A stretch of 64,000 bases of DNA. Origin: Symbiodinium natans. Lineage: Eukaryota > Sar > Dinophyceae > Suessiales > Symbiodiniaceae. How positions within the stretch are numbered: the stretch's first letter is position 1; the number at the start of each line of letters is the position of its first letter. Below, one piece after another: positions 33,111 to 43,381 of the stretch. Location: assembly GCA_905221605.1 (NCBI GenBank), contig CAJNDS010001524.1, positions 419,501 to 483,500 of the forward strand, read 5' to 3'. The notes below the pieces were generated by a model. That model searched no databases and was not told the DNA's origin. It saw only the letters and a program-made list of their open reading frames with translations. Both the position numbers and the translations under genes were made by a program.

Positions 33111-33431
33111 CAGGAAAATTCTAAACCCTCAAGCCATGAAACTCTTCAACACTTAAGCCTCAAAGCCTCAGCCCTAAACTACCCCAAGGCAACACAGAGA
33201 GCAAGCTCTTTGGCGAGTCTCAAGACACCACGAGGTTGAGAAACAGGGCCTACGGCTCCCCCCCGGACTTGTTTAGAATGGGTATATTTTTTGCGTAGTG
33301 CTTCGATTACACAAGTATATGGGATTACATAATTGGATAAATTGTTTAGTGTAGGCTCCTGAAGGAGGGGGGAGGGGGGGGGGGGGGGGCGGTCCTCGTG
33401 TGCACAATAGCTGGTCACATGCCTAGTCAAG

Positions 33432-33520
33432 GGAACTATAACCTAAGTAAGACTTTTCGTAAGGGCCCATAGAACCCCGTGTTTTACCAGGGGGCCCCTC
33501 CATGCTGGCGGTGCTTTACA
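33432..33520. mobile_element. GGGGCCCC element, partial
   Basis: TAAGTAAGACTTTTCG..AAGGGCCC and GGGGGCCCCTCCATG match the right part of the CCTACATGTAGG family. Confidence 0.5.
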
Positions 33521-33544
33521 TGTTAGGCTCAAGGGCGTCCCGTC

Positions 33545-33611
33545 CCCTCTGGCCTTCTGACCACAAGGGCACTGAAGCAGGCGGAGATTGCTGCGCTGTA
33601 GCAGATCCTGG
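33545..33611 (-). CDS. PPR exon fragment (CYSAAISACFSALVV)
   Basis: After AACCCAG the minus strand reads ICYSAAISACFSALVVRRPE, the first helix of a dinoflagellate-type PPR unit. It may be the next exon of the gene ending upstream at 33886; the join was not verified. Confidence 0.5.
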
Positions 33612-33885
33612 GTTCAAAAGACTCCCCCACCTAAAGCCTAAGCCCTAAACCCTAAGCCCTAAACCCTAAACCCTAAACCAACCTATAGGGCCCCAAAAAG
33701 CCCCGTCCGACAGGCTTTTTTCTGGGAGCTTGCTCCCTGAATTGTCATTTTCTCGACTTGCCAAAAACATATATGTATATACACCAACACATATATGTGT
33801 ATATATATATATATATTTAAATACATATATAGATACAATATATACATATATATATATACATGTACATAGACGCATGCGTACGAAC

Positions 33886-34017
33886 CTGGCAGTCGTTCCA
33901 ACAAATAAAACTGATGGGGCTCTTGCACAACGACACAGATTCTGCACCCAACCTCATGAGGCCAAGGGACATGTCCCCAGCGAGCTCCTCTTCACCAGAG
34001 CTCAGCATGTCGAGCGC
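33886..34017 (-). CDS. PPR exon with GT-AG borders
   Basis: Forty-four codons lie between GGTGCAG and CAG|GTTCG. They read ALDMLSSGEEELAGDMSLGL... to WNDCQ. The flanking introns contain TA microsatellites and a GACCCC-type dispersed repeat. Confidence 0.65.
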
Positions 34018-34073
34018 CTGCACCATATATATATATATATATATATTTTTGTTTTTTGTATGGGCATTTCCAA

Positions 34074-34150
34074 AACAGGGGTACCCCTTTTGTACCCCAA
34101 ATAGAATAGAATCCCCCTGAAGGGACCCCCACAGATATTGTCGGAAAAAC
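34074..34150. repeat. dispersed repeat, copy 1 (AAATAGAATAGAATCCCC)
   Basis: Shares ACCCCTT..AC.CCAAATAGAATAGAATCCCC..AGGGAC with 48140-48238. It lies in a PPR intron. Confidence 0.7.
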
Positions 34151-34261
34151 CCTCATATGGGTCAGCAGATACCCATACGTAGAGTTACAGAGCACCAGCC
34201 CCCCAGTCAAAGCCTCAAAGAAGGGCCAAACTCGGAACCTTATCAAACCCTACGCGGGCAC

Positions 34262-34376
34262 CTGCTGCCAGAGCGACCCCATGCTGCAGGCGCGCATCGC
34301 GATGCCATGTGCCACCGCGTCCTTTGCTTGTGGCGGGTTGCTTTCTTGAGGCGGAAGGTTGTGGTGAGTATAGGGC
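34262..34376 (-). CDS. PPR exon ending at a regular donor
   Basis: The exon reads RNAVAHGIAMRACSMGSLWQQ and ends CAGCAG|GTGCCC. Joined to the next exon it gives SLWQQALDMLSS, completing a PPR unit across the intron. Confidence 0.65.
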
Positions 34377-34422
34377 TTAGGAGATCAGGAGTCTAACTTC
34401 CCCCAAACAATCAAATTCTCCC

Positions 34423-34733
34423 GCCCCCCCCCCACCCCCCCCCACACCCCCCCCACCCCCCCCCCCCCCCACCCCCCCCCACACCCCCCCCCCCCCCCCC
34501 CCCCCCCCACCCCCCCCCCCCACCCCCCCCCCCCACCCCACACCACCCCCCCACCCCCCCCCCCCCCCAACCCCCCCCCCCCCCCCCCGACCCCCCCCCC
34601 ACACACACCCCCCCCCACCACCCCCACCCCCCCCCCACACCCCCCCACCCCCCCCCCACCACCCCCCCCACCCCCCCCCCCCCCCCCCACCCCCCCCCCA
34701 CCCCCCCCCCCCCCCACCCCCCCCCCCCCCCCC
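34423..34733. repeat. ~310-bp C/A low-complexity tract
   Basis: Long C runs are broken almost only by single A. It separates PPR exons 34735-34905 and 34262-34376, so it is probably intron. The opposite strand is G-rich. Confidence 0.9.
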
Positions 34734-34734
34734 A

Positions 34735-34905
34735 GGCGTTAAGGCATTTCGGTCTTGCGGGCTTTGCTTGCACGCTGATTGTAGGCTCAAGCGAAGCAGA
34801 GCGTCCCCCATGCACCGGTGCGCTTGAGCCTCGCTCATGAGCGCCAAGACTGCTTGCCAGCGTCCCGAGCTGTCGCAAGCGCTCATCGCACAACTCCTCT
34901 GCTGC
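34735..34905 (-). CDS. PPR exon (CAMSACDSSGRWQAVLALM)
   Basis: The minus strand reads a PPR unit SCAMSACDSSGRWQAVLAL and a second partial unit LRLSLQSACKQS. This is the ACxxxGxWxxAL pattern of dinoflagellate PPR proteins. It lies just upstream of the long C/A tract, which would be the intron to the next exon. Confidence 0.6.
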
Positions 34906-35124
34906 TCTTGGAAGAAGATACTCGGAAATATGACCGTGGAGGACAAAGTGGTATGCTCAGATTCGGCGAAGCTGTGAGCCATGGATGTGCAAATCGAAGG
35001 CCTTAATTGACTTAGGCGTAGAGGAGCAGGCTCGGTCAAACAGAAAGGGCAATCCGGGTCTAAAATGGGCAGCAACCTGCCGACGAACATGCCATCACAA
35101 AGCCTCTACTACACTCTCAAAATT

Positions 35125-35349
35125 CTAGGACCCCAGAGCTAAAATCCAAACCCACCCGCGCTCCAACACAGATCGTCGATCTGCATTCGCAGCACCCTCA
35201 TGCAAGAAAGGCAGTGGAGACCCAGCTTCCACTGGCCCGTCCTTCGGGATGTCGTGAGAGGGTAGTAAGACTAGCTGTGTCGGGTTTAGTGCGATGTCTT
35301 CGGTCCCTCTTGGCACGGAACCTTTTTCGATTTCGGATGGGTGCCCCAC
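35125..35349 (-). CDS. exon-like segment, unknown
   Basis: An open frame with coding-like composition (SEIEKGSVPRGTEDIAL... to ADRRSVLERG) lies between two PPR exons on the same strand. No family was recognised and the borders are not clear. Confidence 0.35.
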   Translation of the reverse strand: MGHPSEIEKGSVPRGTEDIALNPTQLVLLPSHDIPKDGPVEAGSPLPFLHEGAANADRRSVLERGWVWILALGS

Positions 35350-35452
35350 AGGGAAAACAGCAGGACACGAGGCTTCGGGGTGTCAAAAACCCTACCCCGG
35401 AACGTCGAAAAAACAACCCAGAAGGACACAATGCTTCGTCCGTGGGAAATAC

Positions 35453-35560
35453 AAGTAGGGGCCCCCCCTAACTATACGAACGCCAAGTAGTAAGACTTAC
35501 AACCCAACTAAGGGCCCTTACAACCCGATTGATAGCTAGGGGGCCCCGACAGGTAGGGGT
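35453..35560. mobile_element. AAGTAGGGGCCCC element
   Basis: Ends CAAGTAGGGGCCCCCCCTAA / TAGGGGGCCCCGACAGGTAG. It abuts the PPR pseudo-exon. Confidence 0.75.
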
Positions 35561-35665
35561 AAAGCAACCCAAGGTTGGACGTCACTTCGGTGTCCTCTCG
35601 CAAGCTGCCATGGCGCTGCTCATACCGATGAGATCCGGGACCATGGCCCTGGTCCTGCGCCGCAG
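35560..35665 (-). pseudogene. PPR exon with a stop in place of the conserved Trp
   Basis: The minus strand reads MVPDLIGMSSAMAACERTPK, stop, RPTLG. In this PPR family the stop position (TGA, 35584-35582) is normally Trp (TGG). A CCCTACATGTAGGG-type element abuts it at 35453-35560. It is either a decayed PPR unit or an exon spliced before the stop. Confidence 0.5.
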
Positions 35666-36141
35666 TTATCGAGACCAGGATCTCATCTCCTTGCTACTCT
35701 GCCGAGGATCTCTTTTTCGAGTCTTCCTGACACATTCCACCAGTTTGGGGTGCGTTCATGTAGCTGCGAATCACTACTAAAATCTGCCCAACCCCTAAAT
35801 TAAGCTCATGCTGTGGGGGGAGCTAGATCCCCGAATCTGTCATCTGTGGCATTTTGAACAAGCTAATTCCAACGAGATAGTCGACAACATGCAGATGCAC
35901 AATAACGACCATCTCTCGTCTCCCCACTTGTAACAAACAAATTATCCTTGACATCGCGCACACTTTCAATCGCCGCCAGTGCTTTTGACCCAGTCCGTTC
36001 ATATCCGAAAGGTCAGATCTATAAAAACAAGAAAAATGCTGACTAGAACATCAGACATCACATGAGTCTTGAGGCGAACGTCGGGAAATAGACTTTTCCG
36101 GAATTTCGCTTCACGCAGTTCGGCACTGCCGCACGGTCATC

Positions 36142-37191
36142 TCAAGAAGCATCCAGCTTCTGCAGAGCTCTGTCGACACGAACCACGAAGTCCGAGAGCT
36201 CTACGCCGAGACCCTTGAACTCGCTTATGGCAAGTCTCGTAGCTTCAACGCGGGCAGGTGACTCATCGTGAATCTGCTGGAGCTCGGCCAGGATCTGCCC
36301 CCACCGCCAGCTGGCTGCCAAGGGCTTCTGAAGAAGGGTTGCCACATATACATCTGCAAAGGGCTGGTTGGGTTCAATGCCTAACTGTTTCATCTCTGTA
36401 TATGCAGATTGGGCTTTCTCCAGTGGCGCTGCACCGTAAGCCCCCACCAAGCAAGCGAACGTCACAATGTTGGCTTCTAACCGCAAACGCACTGACAGAT
36501 CGAACAGGCGTTCCGCTGTCTTGTACATGATTCCTCCAGCTCTCCAGCAAGCGCGGATGGCAGAGGTAATGTGCGCAATGTTAGTGCTGATGTTCATCTG
36601 CTGCATGTCGTGCAAAACCTGAAGAGCTGACTCAACATCTCCCTCTTCTGCAGCGGCATCAATGCGCGCTGCAGTCAGTGGCGCGTTCATTTCACATAGT
36701 GGATTGTCTCTTGCTTCTTGCCAGATCGTTTTCACAGTTTCGTTGTGTCCGAGTTTTGCAAAAATCTTCAGGGCTGCAGCGTATGTGGTGGAAGTTTTTG
36801 CAATGTTCATCTTGCCCAAACTGTCGAAGATGGCCGCACCTGCCTTGTACTGCACGCATTCAAAAGCCGTGTGCAAGACTGCGTTGTAAATCTGGATTTC
36901 AGAGTCAGAATACGCGGCATGCAAGGATTTCACCCTCATCCAGTCGCCAGCTGCCCTTGCCTCTTGGATCAGTTCGAGCACATCTTTCCCCGCTTTACTC
37001 AAAACTGAATCCTTATGAGAAGCCTTTGTGTGAAGCTCGAGTCCATCGCGCACACGCAGTGATCGCAGGCTGTCTTTCGCAGCAAAGTTTGCCGGAGATG
37101 ATGGCAGAAGCAGCAGCAGCAGCTGGGCAGCGGTAGCCACTGCTGGCATGAGTCTGCGTAACGGTCTAGCCCGGAACACTGCCATCACCAT
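36142..37191 (-). CDS. PPR-repeat protein, probably organelle-targeted
   Basis: An intact 349-residue intronless frame. Helical repeats run from about residue 95 to 320, with YNAVLHTAFECVQYKAGAAI, TYAAALKIFAKLGHNETVKT and VTFACLVGAYGAAPLEKAQ as PPR-like units. PPR proteins bind single-stranded organelle RNA. The N-terminus has a basic start, a Leu-rich hydrophobic run (about 16-30) and then a phenylalanine shortly after a likely cleavage site (SSPANFAAK). That resembles the signal-plus-transit presequence of peridinin plastid proteins, so plastid location is an inference; mitochondrion is possible. The neighbours are other PPR pieces on the same strand. Confidence 0.8.
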   Translation of the reverse strand: MVMAVFRARPLRRLMPAVATAAQLLLLLLPSSPANFAAKDSLRSLRVRDGLELHTKASHKDSVLSKAGKDVLELIQEARAAGDWMRVKSLHAAYSDSEIQIYNAVLHTAFECVQYKAGAAIFDSLGKMNIAKTSTTYAAALKIFAKLGHNETVKTIWQEARDNPLCEMNAPLTAARIDAAAEEGDVESALQVLHDMQQMNISTNIAHITSAIRACWRAGGIMYKTAERLFDLSVRLRLEANIVTFACLVGAYGAAPLEKAQSAYTEMKQLGIEPNQPFADVYVATLLQKPLAASWRWGQILAELQQIHDESPARVEATRLAISEFKGLGVELSDFVVRVDRALQKLDAS

Positions 37192-37554
37192 CGACTAAGA
37201 ATTCGAGTGGCCCGACTGAGCGGCAACACGACAAGAGTAGCACCGGTTCATCCCTACAGCGAGGGCCATATTTGTGGAGACTGAATGATGGCATAAGCAT
37301 ACGAAGCCTGACAAACATGGTACCGCGGCTGACAGGTGGCCGAACTTGGGCCTTGACATCCTCACCTATGAGGCTATAGAGCTCCTACAAGGCCAAAAGA
37401 CAGAGCTCGAACCCTCCTGCAGCATGCCCGGTACCCAGATTCTAAAACCCGAACCGAAGCATCAAAAACCGCACCAGGAGACGAAGTATGATTGAGCGCA
37501 TCTGCACAGCCCGCTGGAAATCCGCTGGACTTATTTCTCCGCGAGTGTTTGAAA

Positions 37555-37690
37555 AGAAGCTTTAAGTTCTTGGGGGGCGAAGAGAACCCCAAAATTGGGA
37601 TCATATACCCGAAGCTGCCCGAAGCTACTATAACCCCCATGAGGGTATATCACCCATATACCCTGTTCAGGTGATTTGGTCCCCAAGAAA
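37555..37690. mobile_element. GACCAAATGAA-family element
   Basis: GGGATCATATACCC, TACTATAACCCC and right end GATTTGGTCCCCAAGAAATT; abuts a PPR fragment. Confidence 0.7.
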
Positions 37691-37895
37691 TTGAGGCCTA
37701 GCGAGAAGTCGACTCCGACTGATCCCCTTGACCCTCGTGTACCTGGGGCGGGCTTCAGTCCCACCACCTGACGCCTGAAACCCCGAAACAACCACAGCCT
37801 CATCTGCCCAAGGAGGGCAAAGCTCTGTCGCCAGCGCTGCACCTGCCCCAGACTGTAGTAGGATTTCAGGGATAGAGATTTAGAGGTTTGGTGTT
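37690..37895 (-). CDS. PPR fragment (GQVQRWRQSFALLGQM)
   Basis: The minus strand reads SYYSLGQVQRWRQSFALLGQ, a PPR unit with the W and LL positions kept, followed by VGLKPAPGTRG. It ends in a TGGTCC..GGGTTC element at 37555-37690. Probably an exon or a relic. Confidence 0.5.
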
Positions 37896-38109
37896 TACAG
37901 CCTGACCCCACGCAGTAACTTGACTGAAGCGCATGGGTGAATAAAAACGGCGCGGTGAGTGGTATGTGGGGGATTCCATGGTTTGGTTGAAATACCCTGT
38001 TACCTTGCATTTGGGTACCAAAACAAGAGTCCAACCATATAGTCAGAACTGCCCATGGACAGACCTTACACCCTGTAAGCCCCCAAGCACAGAACAACCT
38101 AAACCGTAA

Positions 38110-38262
38110 AACTCCCAAACCCAGAGCAGATGCCAGCTCCCCCAGGCCTCCTCGCAGATCCGAATCTGCGTGTTGTAGGTCACCCGGTCCAAGGGAAGCG
38201 CCGGAAGTGAGCCGGGAAGCACTAGGGCCAGCTTCCAGCGGCCTCCGCGTTTTTGTTGAGGG
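38110..38262 (-). CDS. PPR fragment (RWKLAL...DRVTYNTQI)
   Basis: The segment reads GGRWKLALVLPGSLPALPLD then RVTYNTQIRICEEAWGSWHL, the end of one PPR unit and the start of the next. The frame is open. Confidence 0.6.
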
Positions 38263-38404
38263 GGGGAGGGGGGGAAAGGATGCAGGGGGAATTTGTTCAG
38301 GGCTTTGAGTCTTTGGGGTTGTGGGATGTGGGGCGCTTGCGGGGATTCCAAGGCTTCAGGTTAGACCGCCCTGAGATGTGTTGCGCACCTGGCCCGAAAA
38401 GTCT

Positions 38405-38560
38405 CGAGTCCTGTGTAAGTCACCCGCACAACCACAAGCTTAGGGTCAACTCTCTGATGCTGGCAATAAGTGGCTTGTTCCACCGGTGGTTCCTGCCACG
38501 CACCTTGTGCTCTGTCTTTTCCTTCAGCCATTGATGCGCGTTCATAGCAAACCAACGTAC
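38405..38560 (-). CDS. exon-like segment, unknown
   Basis: The minus strand frame ERASMAEGKDRAQGAWQEP... to DPKLVVVR ends at a possible donor GTGCGG|GTGACT. No family was recognised. Confidence 0.35.
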
Positions 38561-38729
38561 CCTAACTGCGAGTCGAAAAACTCAGTGCCTCGTATCACAA
38601 GCCACTTACTGTAAATCAGTGGCCCCACACCCTGAATTCAAGGCCTGCTTGATCGTCTGACCCGATCCCTTACTTTAATAAATCCTTAACCTGATAAGCC
38701 CTACAAACCTTGTAGACCCTCTTAAACCT

Positions 38730-38865
38730 TATGAACCTTCTAAAGACTCGAACGAGAACGCAAAGCGGCCTTTGGCACAGCTGCTGAGCGCGGCGTTCAG
38801 GCTGAAAGCGTTCCTGGGCTCTCCCAACTTGGATGCGAACCCCACCCAAACCACTCCCCGTCAAA
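38730..38865 (-). CDS. PPR fragment (FSLNAALSSCAKG)
   Basis: The minus strand reads NAFSLNAALSSCAKGRFAFS, a PPR first helix; the usual Trp is Phe here. Short and probably a relic or a single exon. Confidence 0.45.
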
Positions 38866-39233
38866 AAAAAGGAGAGGGTTTAGGGGTCAGGGTAGCCTAG
38901 CCTTATTTAGGTAGGCTAGATCCTATACTTCCGGGGAATCTTATGTCTCAAGTACCCTGAGTAGACTATTTCATATTGCATAATGTTGTATAATACCATG
39001 TGTGTGTGTGTCTATATAAATACATATATATATATGTATATATATGTTTCTACATAATATGTATAGATAGATATATATATATACACACACTTACGAATAA
39101 ACAAGTATGCGTACATGTATGTGTCTCAAAAGAGACAAGGGAGGTCAGCAAATGCAGCTCAAGCTCGGAGTCACGCTGGCCCAGTGCATTTGCCCCAGCA
39201 GCTGCAGCGCGGGCTCCCAGCGATCTGCCTTCC

Positions 39234-39304
39234 TGGGTTTAGGGTTTAGGGTTTAGGGTTTAGGGTTTAGGGTTTAGGGTTTAGGGTTTAGGGTTTAGGG
39301 TTCG
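39234..39304. repeat. telomeric-type array (TTTAGGG)n
   Basis: About ten units; the first array of normal length to the right of the array-poor island. Confidence 0.95.
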
Positions 39305-39802
39305 GGCTTTGTGGTTTTTGTAGGGAAGTGAGGGTTCAGGGTCCGGGATGTAGGGTTTGCAGATAAATTTGTTTTAGGAGGTTTAGATTTAGGGATGGGC
39401 CAGAATGTTCGTGTTTCGGGATAGAAGGGTTTAGGTCTTGTCTTTGGGGTTTTATGGCCAAACTCCCTTGTTTGGGGTCACGCTTAGGGTTTAGGGGGGC
39501 TGACTCAGTGGGTTCAGGACCCCCGTTTAGGGTTTAGGGTTTAGGGTTTCCCCCCACCCTGCAGCCCACCCGCGAAGCTCCGGCCACTCCGCGCGTCCAA
39601 TCTTCAGCACTGGATTTCGCGGTTTAGGGTTTAGGGTTTAGGGTTTAGGGTTTAGGGTTTAGAGATTCTGTTGCCCAGATGTGGGGGGGCAACAACAAAG
39701 GTGGAAGAGCGCAAGAACAGAGTTGCTGGAGCAAGAGGGGGACCTTACGATTCGAGCTCGGGGGACTCAGGCTGGGGAGGCCTTGAATTGTCCTTTCATG
39801 TG

Positions 39803-39895
39803 TCTAAGTTGGGATGCTCCCCCTTATACTAGCAGTCCTTAGTAGGGATGAATTTTACTACGTGCTACTATAATCCCTACTCTGAACTTTAAGCC
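39803..39895. mobile_element. GGGATGCTCCCCC element cut by a telomeric array
   Basis: Left arm TTGGGATGCTCCCCCTTATA and AATCCCTACT; the right end is replaced by CCTTAAG/CCCTAAA units. Confidence 0.65.
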
Positions 39896-40014
39896 TTAAG
39901 CCCTTAAACCTTAAACCCTATACCCCAAAACCTAAACCCTAAACCCTACACCCTAAACCCTAAACCCCAAACCCTAAACCCTACACCCTAAACCCTATTA
40001 TCCTTTCATGTGTA

Positions 40015-40090
40015 GGTCCAGCAGCTGAAATGCGCTCAGGACTGCGCTGAAAGTGATCACATCCTGGGACACGGAGGCCTGCGGTTGAGG
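40015..40090 (-). CDS. PPR fragment (DVITFSAVLSAFQ)
   Basis: The minus strand reads SVSQDVITFSAVLSAFQLLD, typical of the linker and first helix of a PPR unit. It lies between two telomeric arrays. Confidence 0.55.
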
Positions 40091-40095
40091 GCTGA

Positions 40096-40214
40096 TAGGG
40101 TTTAGGGTTTAGGGTTTAGGGTTTAGGGTTTAGGGTTTAGGGTTTAGGGTTTAGGGTTTAGGGTTTAGGGTTTAGGGTTTAGGGTTTAGGGTTTAGGGTT
40201 TAGGGTTTAGGGTT
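40096..40214. repeat. telomeric-type array (TTTAGGG)n
   Basis: About seventeen perfect units. Confidence 0.95.
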
Positions 40215-41109
40215 AAAAAAGGGCAAAGCTCAAGCACACTAGGAGGTCCATGGGTAGTTAGAAGTAGGGAAGTAGGTATGGCAACTATACTTATATCCCT
40301 GTTTAGGATACTTTCCACTGGTTTTAAAAAGGCGTGCGCGTTGCGGTGGTGCTTCGTATCTTCAGGGTACTTTGAACCATACTTATAATTTGCCAATGCA
40401 GCATCTTCGCAGCACCGAGCGACGGAGGTTCAAACTGCCCAACTACGTCTACGTTGTCCCTCTGTGCAAAGACTGCCAAGAGCCTCAAGGCAGCCAGGCA
40501 ACCACAAGTCATGCAACTCCCTCCCCCCCCCCCCCACAATAAAAAAGAAAGAAACAAACAAAAAAGACGAGGCTTGATGTCAGCGCCTGAGTCTTACGTA
40601 GGATGTACCCGGGACTTTCTTTACCTCCAGTTCAGTGCGTTATTCCTACTTACGGGGCAGTTGCTACTAAGCTGTAGGTAACATGGGGTCCAAGGTCGGC
40701 TTAGCAGGACTCCATGGAAGACAGTCGGGGGTGTGGAGGAGGTGGACAAGCTGGGAGACTTCAGGGCTTGAAGCCGAGGATCCCCGACATCTTTGTCTAA
40801 AGCCCTATTAACGCCTTAATGATAATCCTACTAAAATACCAGAATAGTAACAATCATGGTACATAAAGCCCTACTTATGAGCCCTTCTAAACTCTTCTGA
40901 GCCCTTGTAAGTCCTTACGAACCCCTGATAACATGAACTCCTTATGACCGATTCGCGCACCCTCACAGTCAGAAACTTCTAGAGTTAAGGCGCTCATCGA
41001 CCTCTACATAAGACTGTAGCATGGCGTTTAGAAACCCTGTGAGAATCAGGCCCCGTAAGCCCTAAACCCTAAACCCTAAACCCCAAACCCTAAAATCTCT
41101 GCCAGGAAA

Positions 41110-41210
41110 CCGGAAAGTGCAGCAGAAGGTGCGCCATCTGCCATCGGCGGCCCTTCTCGCACGCGGTGATGGCGGCGCTGCAGCATGCGAAGGCCCTTGC
41201 GTGCGGACAG
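41110..41210 (-). CDS. PPR fragment (SAAITACEKGRRWQMAHLLL)
   Basis: A near-perfect dinoflagellate PPR unit: SAAITACEKGRRWQMAHLLL. A possible acceptor GCTGCAG precedes it. Telomeric arrays lie on both sides, so it is probably one exon. Confidence 0.65.
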
Positions 41211-41378
41211 GTTCTAGGGATCATGGCGAGTATAGGTGTTGCAAATTGGGGGGGTTTCGGAGGGTTTAGGGTTTAGGTTTTGGGGTCTTTAGGTAAAAAG
41301 CAGAAGACTATCGGGCCCACTTGGGGATCGACAGCATGCCGCTCAACACTGCAAAGATCTGAGCAGAAGACTGCTACC

Positions 41379-41490
41379 TGGAACCAAATGGACCCCTAAA
41401 CATTGGCGTCATATACCCTTACTACTATCATCCCTATTGGGCCATATGCACCAATAAACCCTGTTAGGTTCCTTTGGTCCACGAGAAATT
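41379..41490. mobile_element. GACCAAATGAA-family element
   Basis: Left GGAACCAAATGGACCCC, right GGTTCCTTTGGTCC; GTCATATACCC and CCCTATTGGG inside. Confidence 0.75.
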
Positions 41491-41529
41491 TACGATGTAA
41501 ACCCACTCTGCCCGACCTGTCTGAAGGCA

Positions 41530-41642
41530 AGATGTAGGCCCAGTGCAGCGCGCTGAGAGTACCCAGGGACAGCGGCCACAGCCCCCGTGGGGCGCTGGCA
41601 CAGATGGCCGCAGAGCCGCTGAACTCGTCCCTGTTTGGCAGC
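41530..41642 (-). CDS. degenerate PPR fragment
   Basis: The minus strand reads DEFSGSAAICASAPRGLWPL then SLGTLSALHW, recalling SAAISAC..G.W.LAL.LL. Several key positions differ. Confidence 0.4.
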
Positions 41643-41646
41643 TATG

Positions 41647-41706
41647 TGGGTTTAGGGTTTAGGGTTTAGGGTTTAGGGTTTAGGGTTTAGGGTTTAGGGT
41701 TTAGGG
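41647..41706. repeat. telomeric-type array (TTTAGGG)n
   Basis: About nine units, directly beside a PPR fragment. Confidence 0.95.
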
Positions 41707-42054
41707 AGGGGGTAGGGAAAGTTCAGGGTCGGGTTAAGACGTTTAAGACTTCGGGAAGGGCTTACGTTCCAAAGGGTTTCTAGAGTTCAGGGTAGTTATA
41801 GCGCTCAGCATTGCGTCAATAAGTAGGTCATGAACCAAGGAAAGCATATGTCACACTTGAAAGAATACCAATAACTTATTGAAACTTTCCTTGAGGGCAG
41901 GCCGCAACCGCGACAGATAGCAAACCAAATAGCACGACACAAACCAAAACTTAATCGCGACAAGAAACAACCAACACAACGATGACAAAACAATATATCT
42001 ATATATGCATATACATATATGTTTATATACGTTGTATATTTGTAGAACTGGCCA

Positions 42055-42190
42055 TGAACGTTCAGACCGTGCGCCTTTGTAGGCTGAGCTTGCGCATGGC
42101 CCGCAGTAGATTGAAAGCCGCTTGCCAGCGGGCCTTCTTTGCACAAGCGCTGGTGCCTCATCAGGGTTCTGTCTCGCAGCTGAACGTGCG
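42055..42190 (-). pseudogene. PPR unit with in-frame stops before it
   Basis: The minus strand reads ACAKKARWQAAFNLLRAMRK, a clear PPR unit, but two stops (TGATGA) stand a few codons upstream and one follows. It may be a decayed copy, or the acceptor may lie after the stops. Confidence 0.5.
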
Positions 42191-42569
42191 CTAAACCCGA
42201 ATACCCCAAACCAAAACCCTAAACCCTAGACCCTACACCCTAACTTGGGGGGTTCACGAGGTACAACAGCCTCCCCTGCACAAACGTATTCAGGCATATT
42301 ATGTTGTAGTAAGACCGTGCGAACACGGGGACTGGGGGGAAGAGAGGGGGAGGTGGGTGGGGGATTGAGGGTATGCTCCTGCACCCCCCCCCCCCCCCCC
42401 CAAAAAAAAAAGATAACAAAACAATAGAAATGAAAACCCAAAAACTTCCGAGCCGGGGCCGGATGCCGGAGCTGAGGGTGACTTCGTTGGGACACACCTC
42501 GCACAGGGCTTGCTTGGGCTCCAGGGGTTTAGGGTTTGATGTTTAGGGTTTAGGGTTTAACTCCCCCCC

Positions 42570-42775
42570 CTCTCTCCACAGATGTTCCCCCCTGGCTCGG
42601 CCCGCGTTTTGTTTCACCTGAAAACTCTAACTGTATATACATGTATGTGATATAATATAACTATCTGTAATCAACAGAACTATGTGTAATAAACTAAGAG
42701 ACGAGCTAATTCTCTACATGATATACTAATTCTCACAGGTTCTGTTGCATCTTATGAGCGAGAGAGAGAATTCCC
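42570..42775. other. spacer, no feature seen
   Basis: AT-rich sequence with no coding-like frame or clear repeat. Confidence 0.4.
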
Positions 42776-42814
42776 CTAAACCCTAAACCCTATACCCTAA
42801 ACCCTAAACTCGTG

Positions 42815-42900
42815 GCGCCTCCCAGGAGGTGAGGGAGCTGATCAGGCCCAGTGCAGCTCCCCAGCTCGAGGACTTCTCGCAGGCCGAGACGGCGGCAGTG
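42815..42900 (+). CDS. possible plus-strand exon shard
   Basis: The plus strand reads ASQEVRELIRPSAAPQLEDF then SQAETAAV. Confidence 0.35.
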
Positions 42901-43381
42901 AGATGGAAGACGTTCGGCTCCTCAACGTTCGAAGGGTTCAATGTTTTTGTTGGTATTATTGCTATGACTACTGCTCATATTTAGATAGTTTGTCAACTTT
43001 CGAAGGGTTCACTATTATGATGAGTAATAATGACAATATGAATGCTGGTGTTACTATGACTATTCTTTTTGGTGCCGGAATGCTTTGAAAGTACCTTCCT
43101 AGAGTATTTAGAACCCAGGTATGCGCACCAATTTTCCTTGGCTCAGATAGGGTGTTGGAGGGGGGGGAATTAATCCACATTTGGGGCTTTGGGGGCTTCT
43201 GCAGAAAGTTCTGAGAATGGATCTTGAGATACGAGTACCGCCTCGAAGCTTTTCGAGGCAGGGAACCCATCCAAAATCCTTTTCCTATGCTCAACCTTAA
43301 GAAAAATATGTGTTTTAATATGTATCCTCTTGGGTTTTATAAAAAAATTATTTCCCAAGGGGGATACAGTTTCGAGCTGAC

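Noticed and set aside
34377-34735. Poly-Gly/Val/Trp open frames over 100 codons
   Set aside because: They only translate the C/A tract on the minus strand; the PPR part upstream is kept as an exon.
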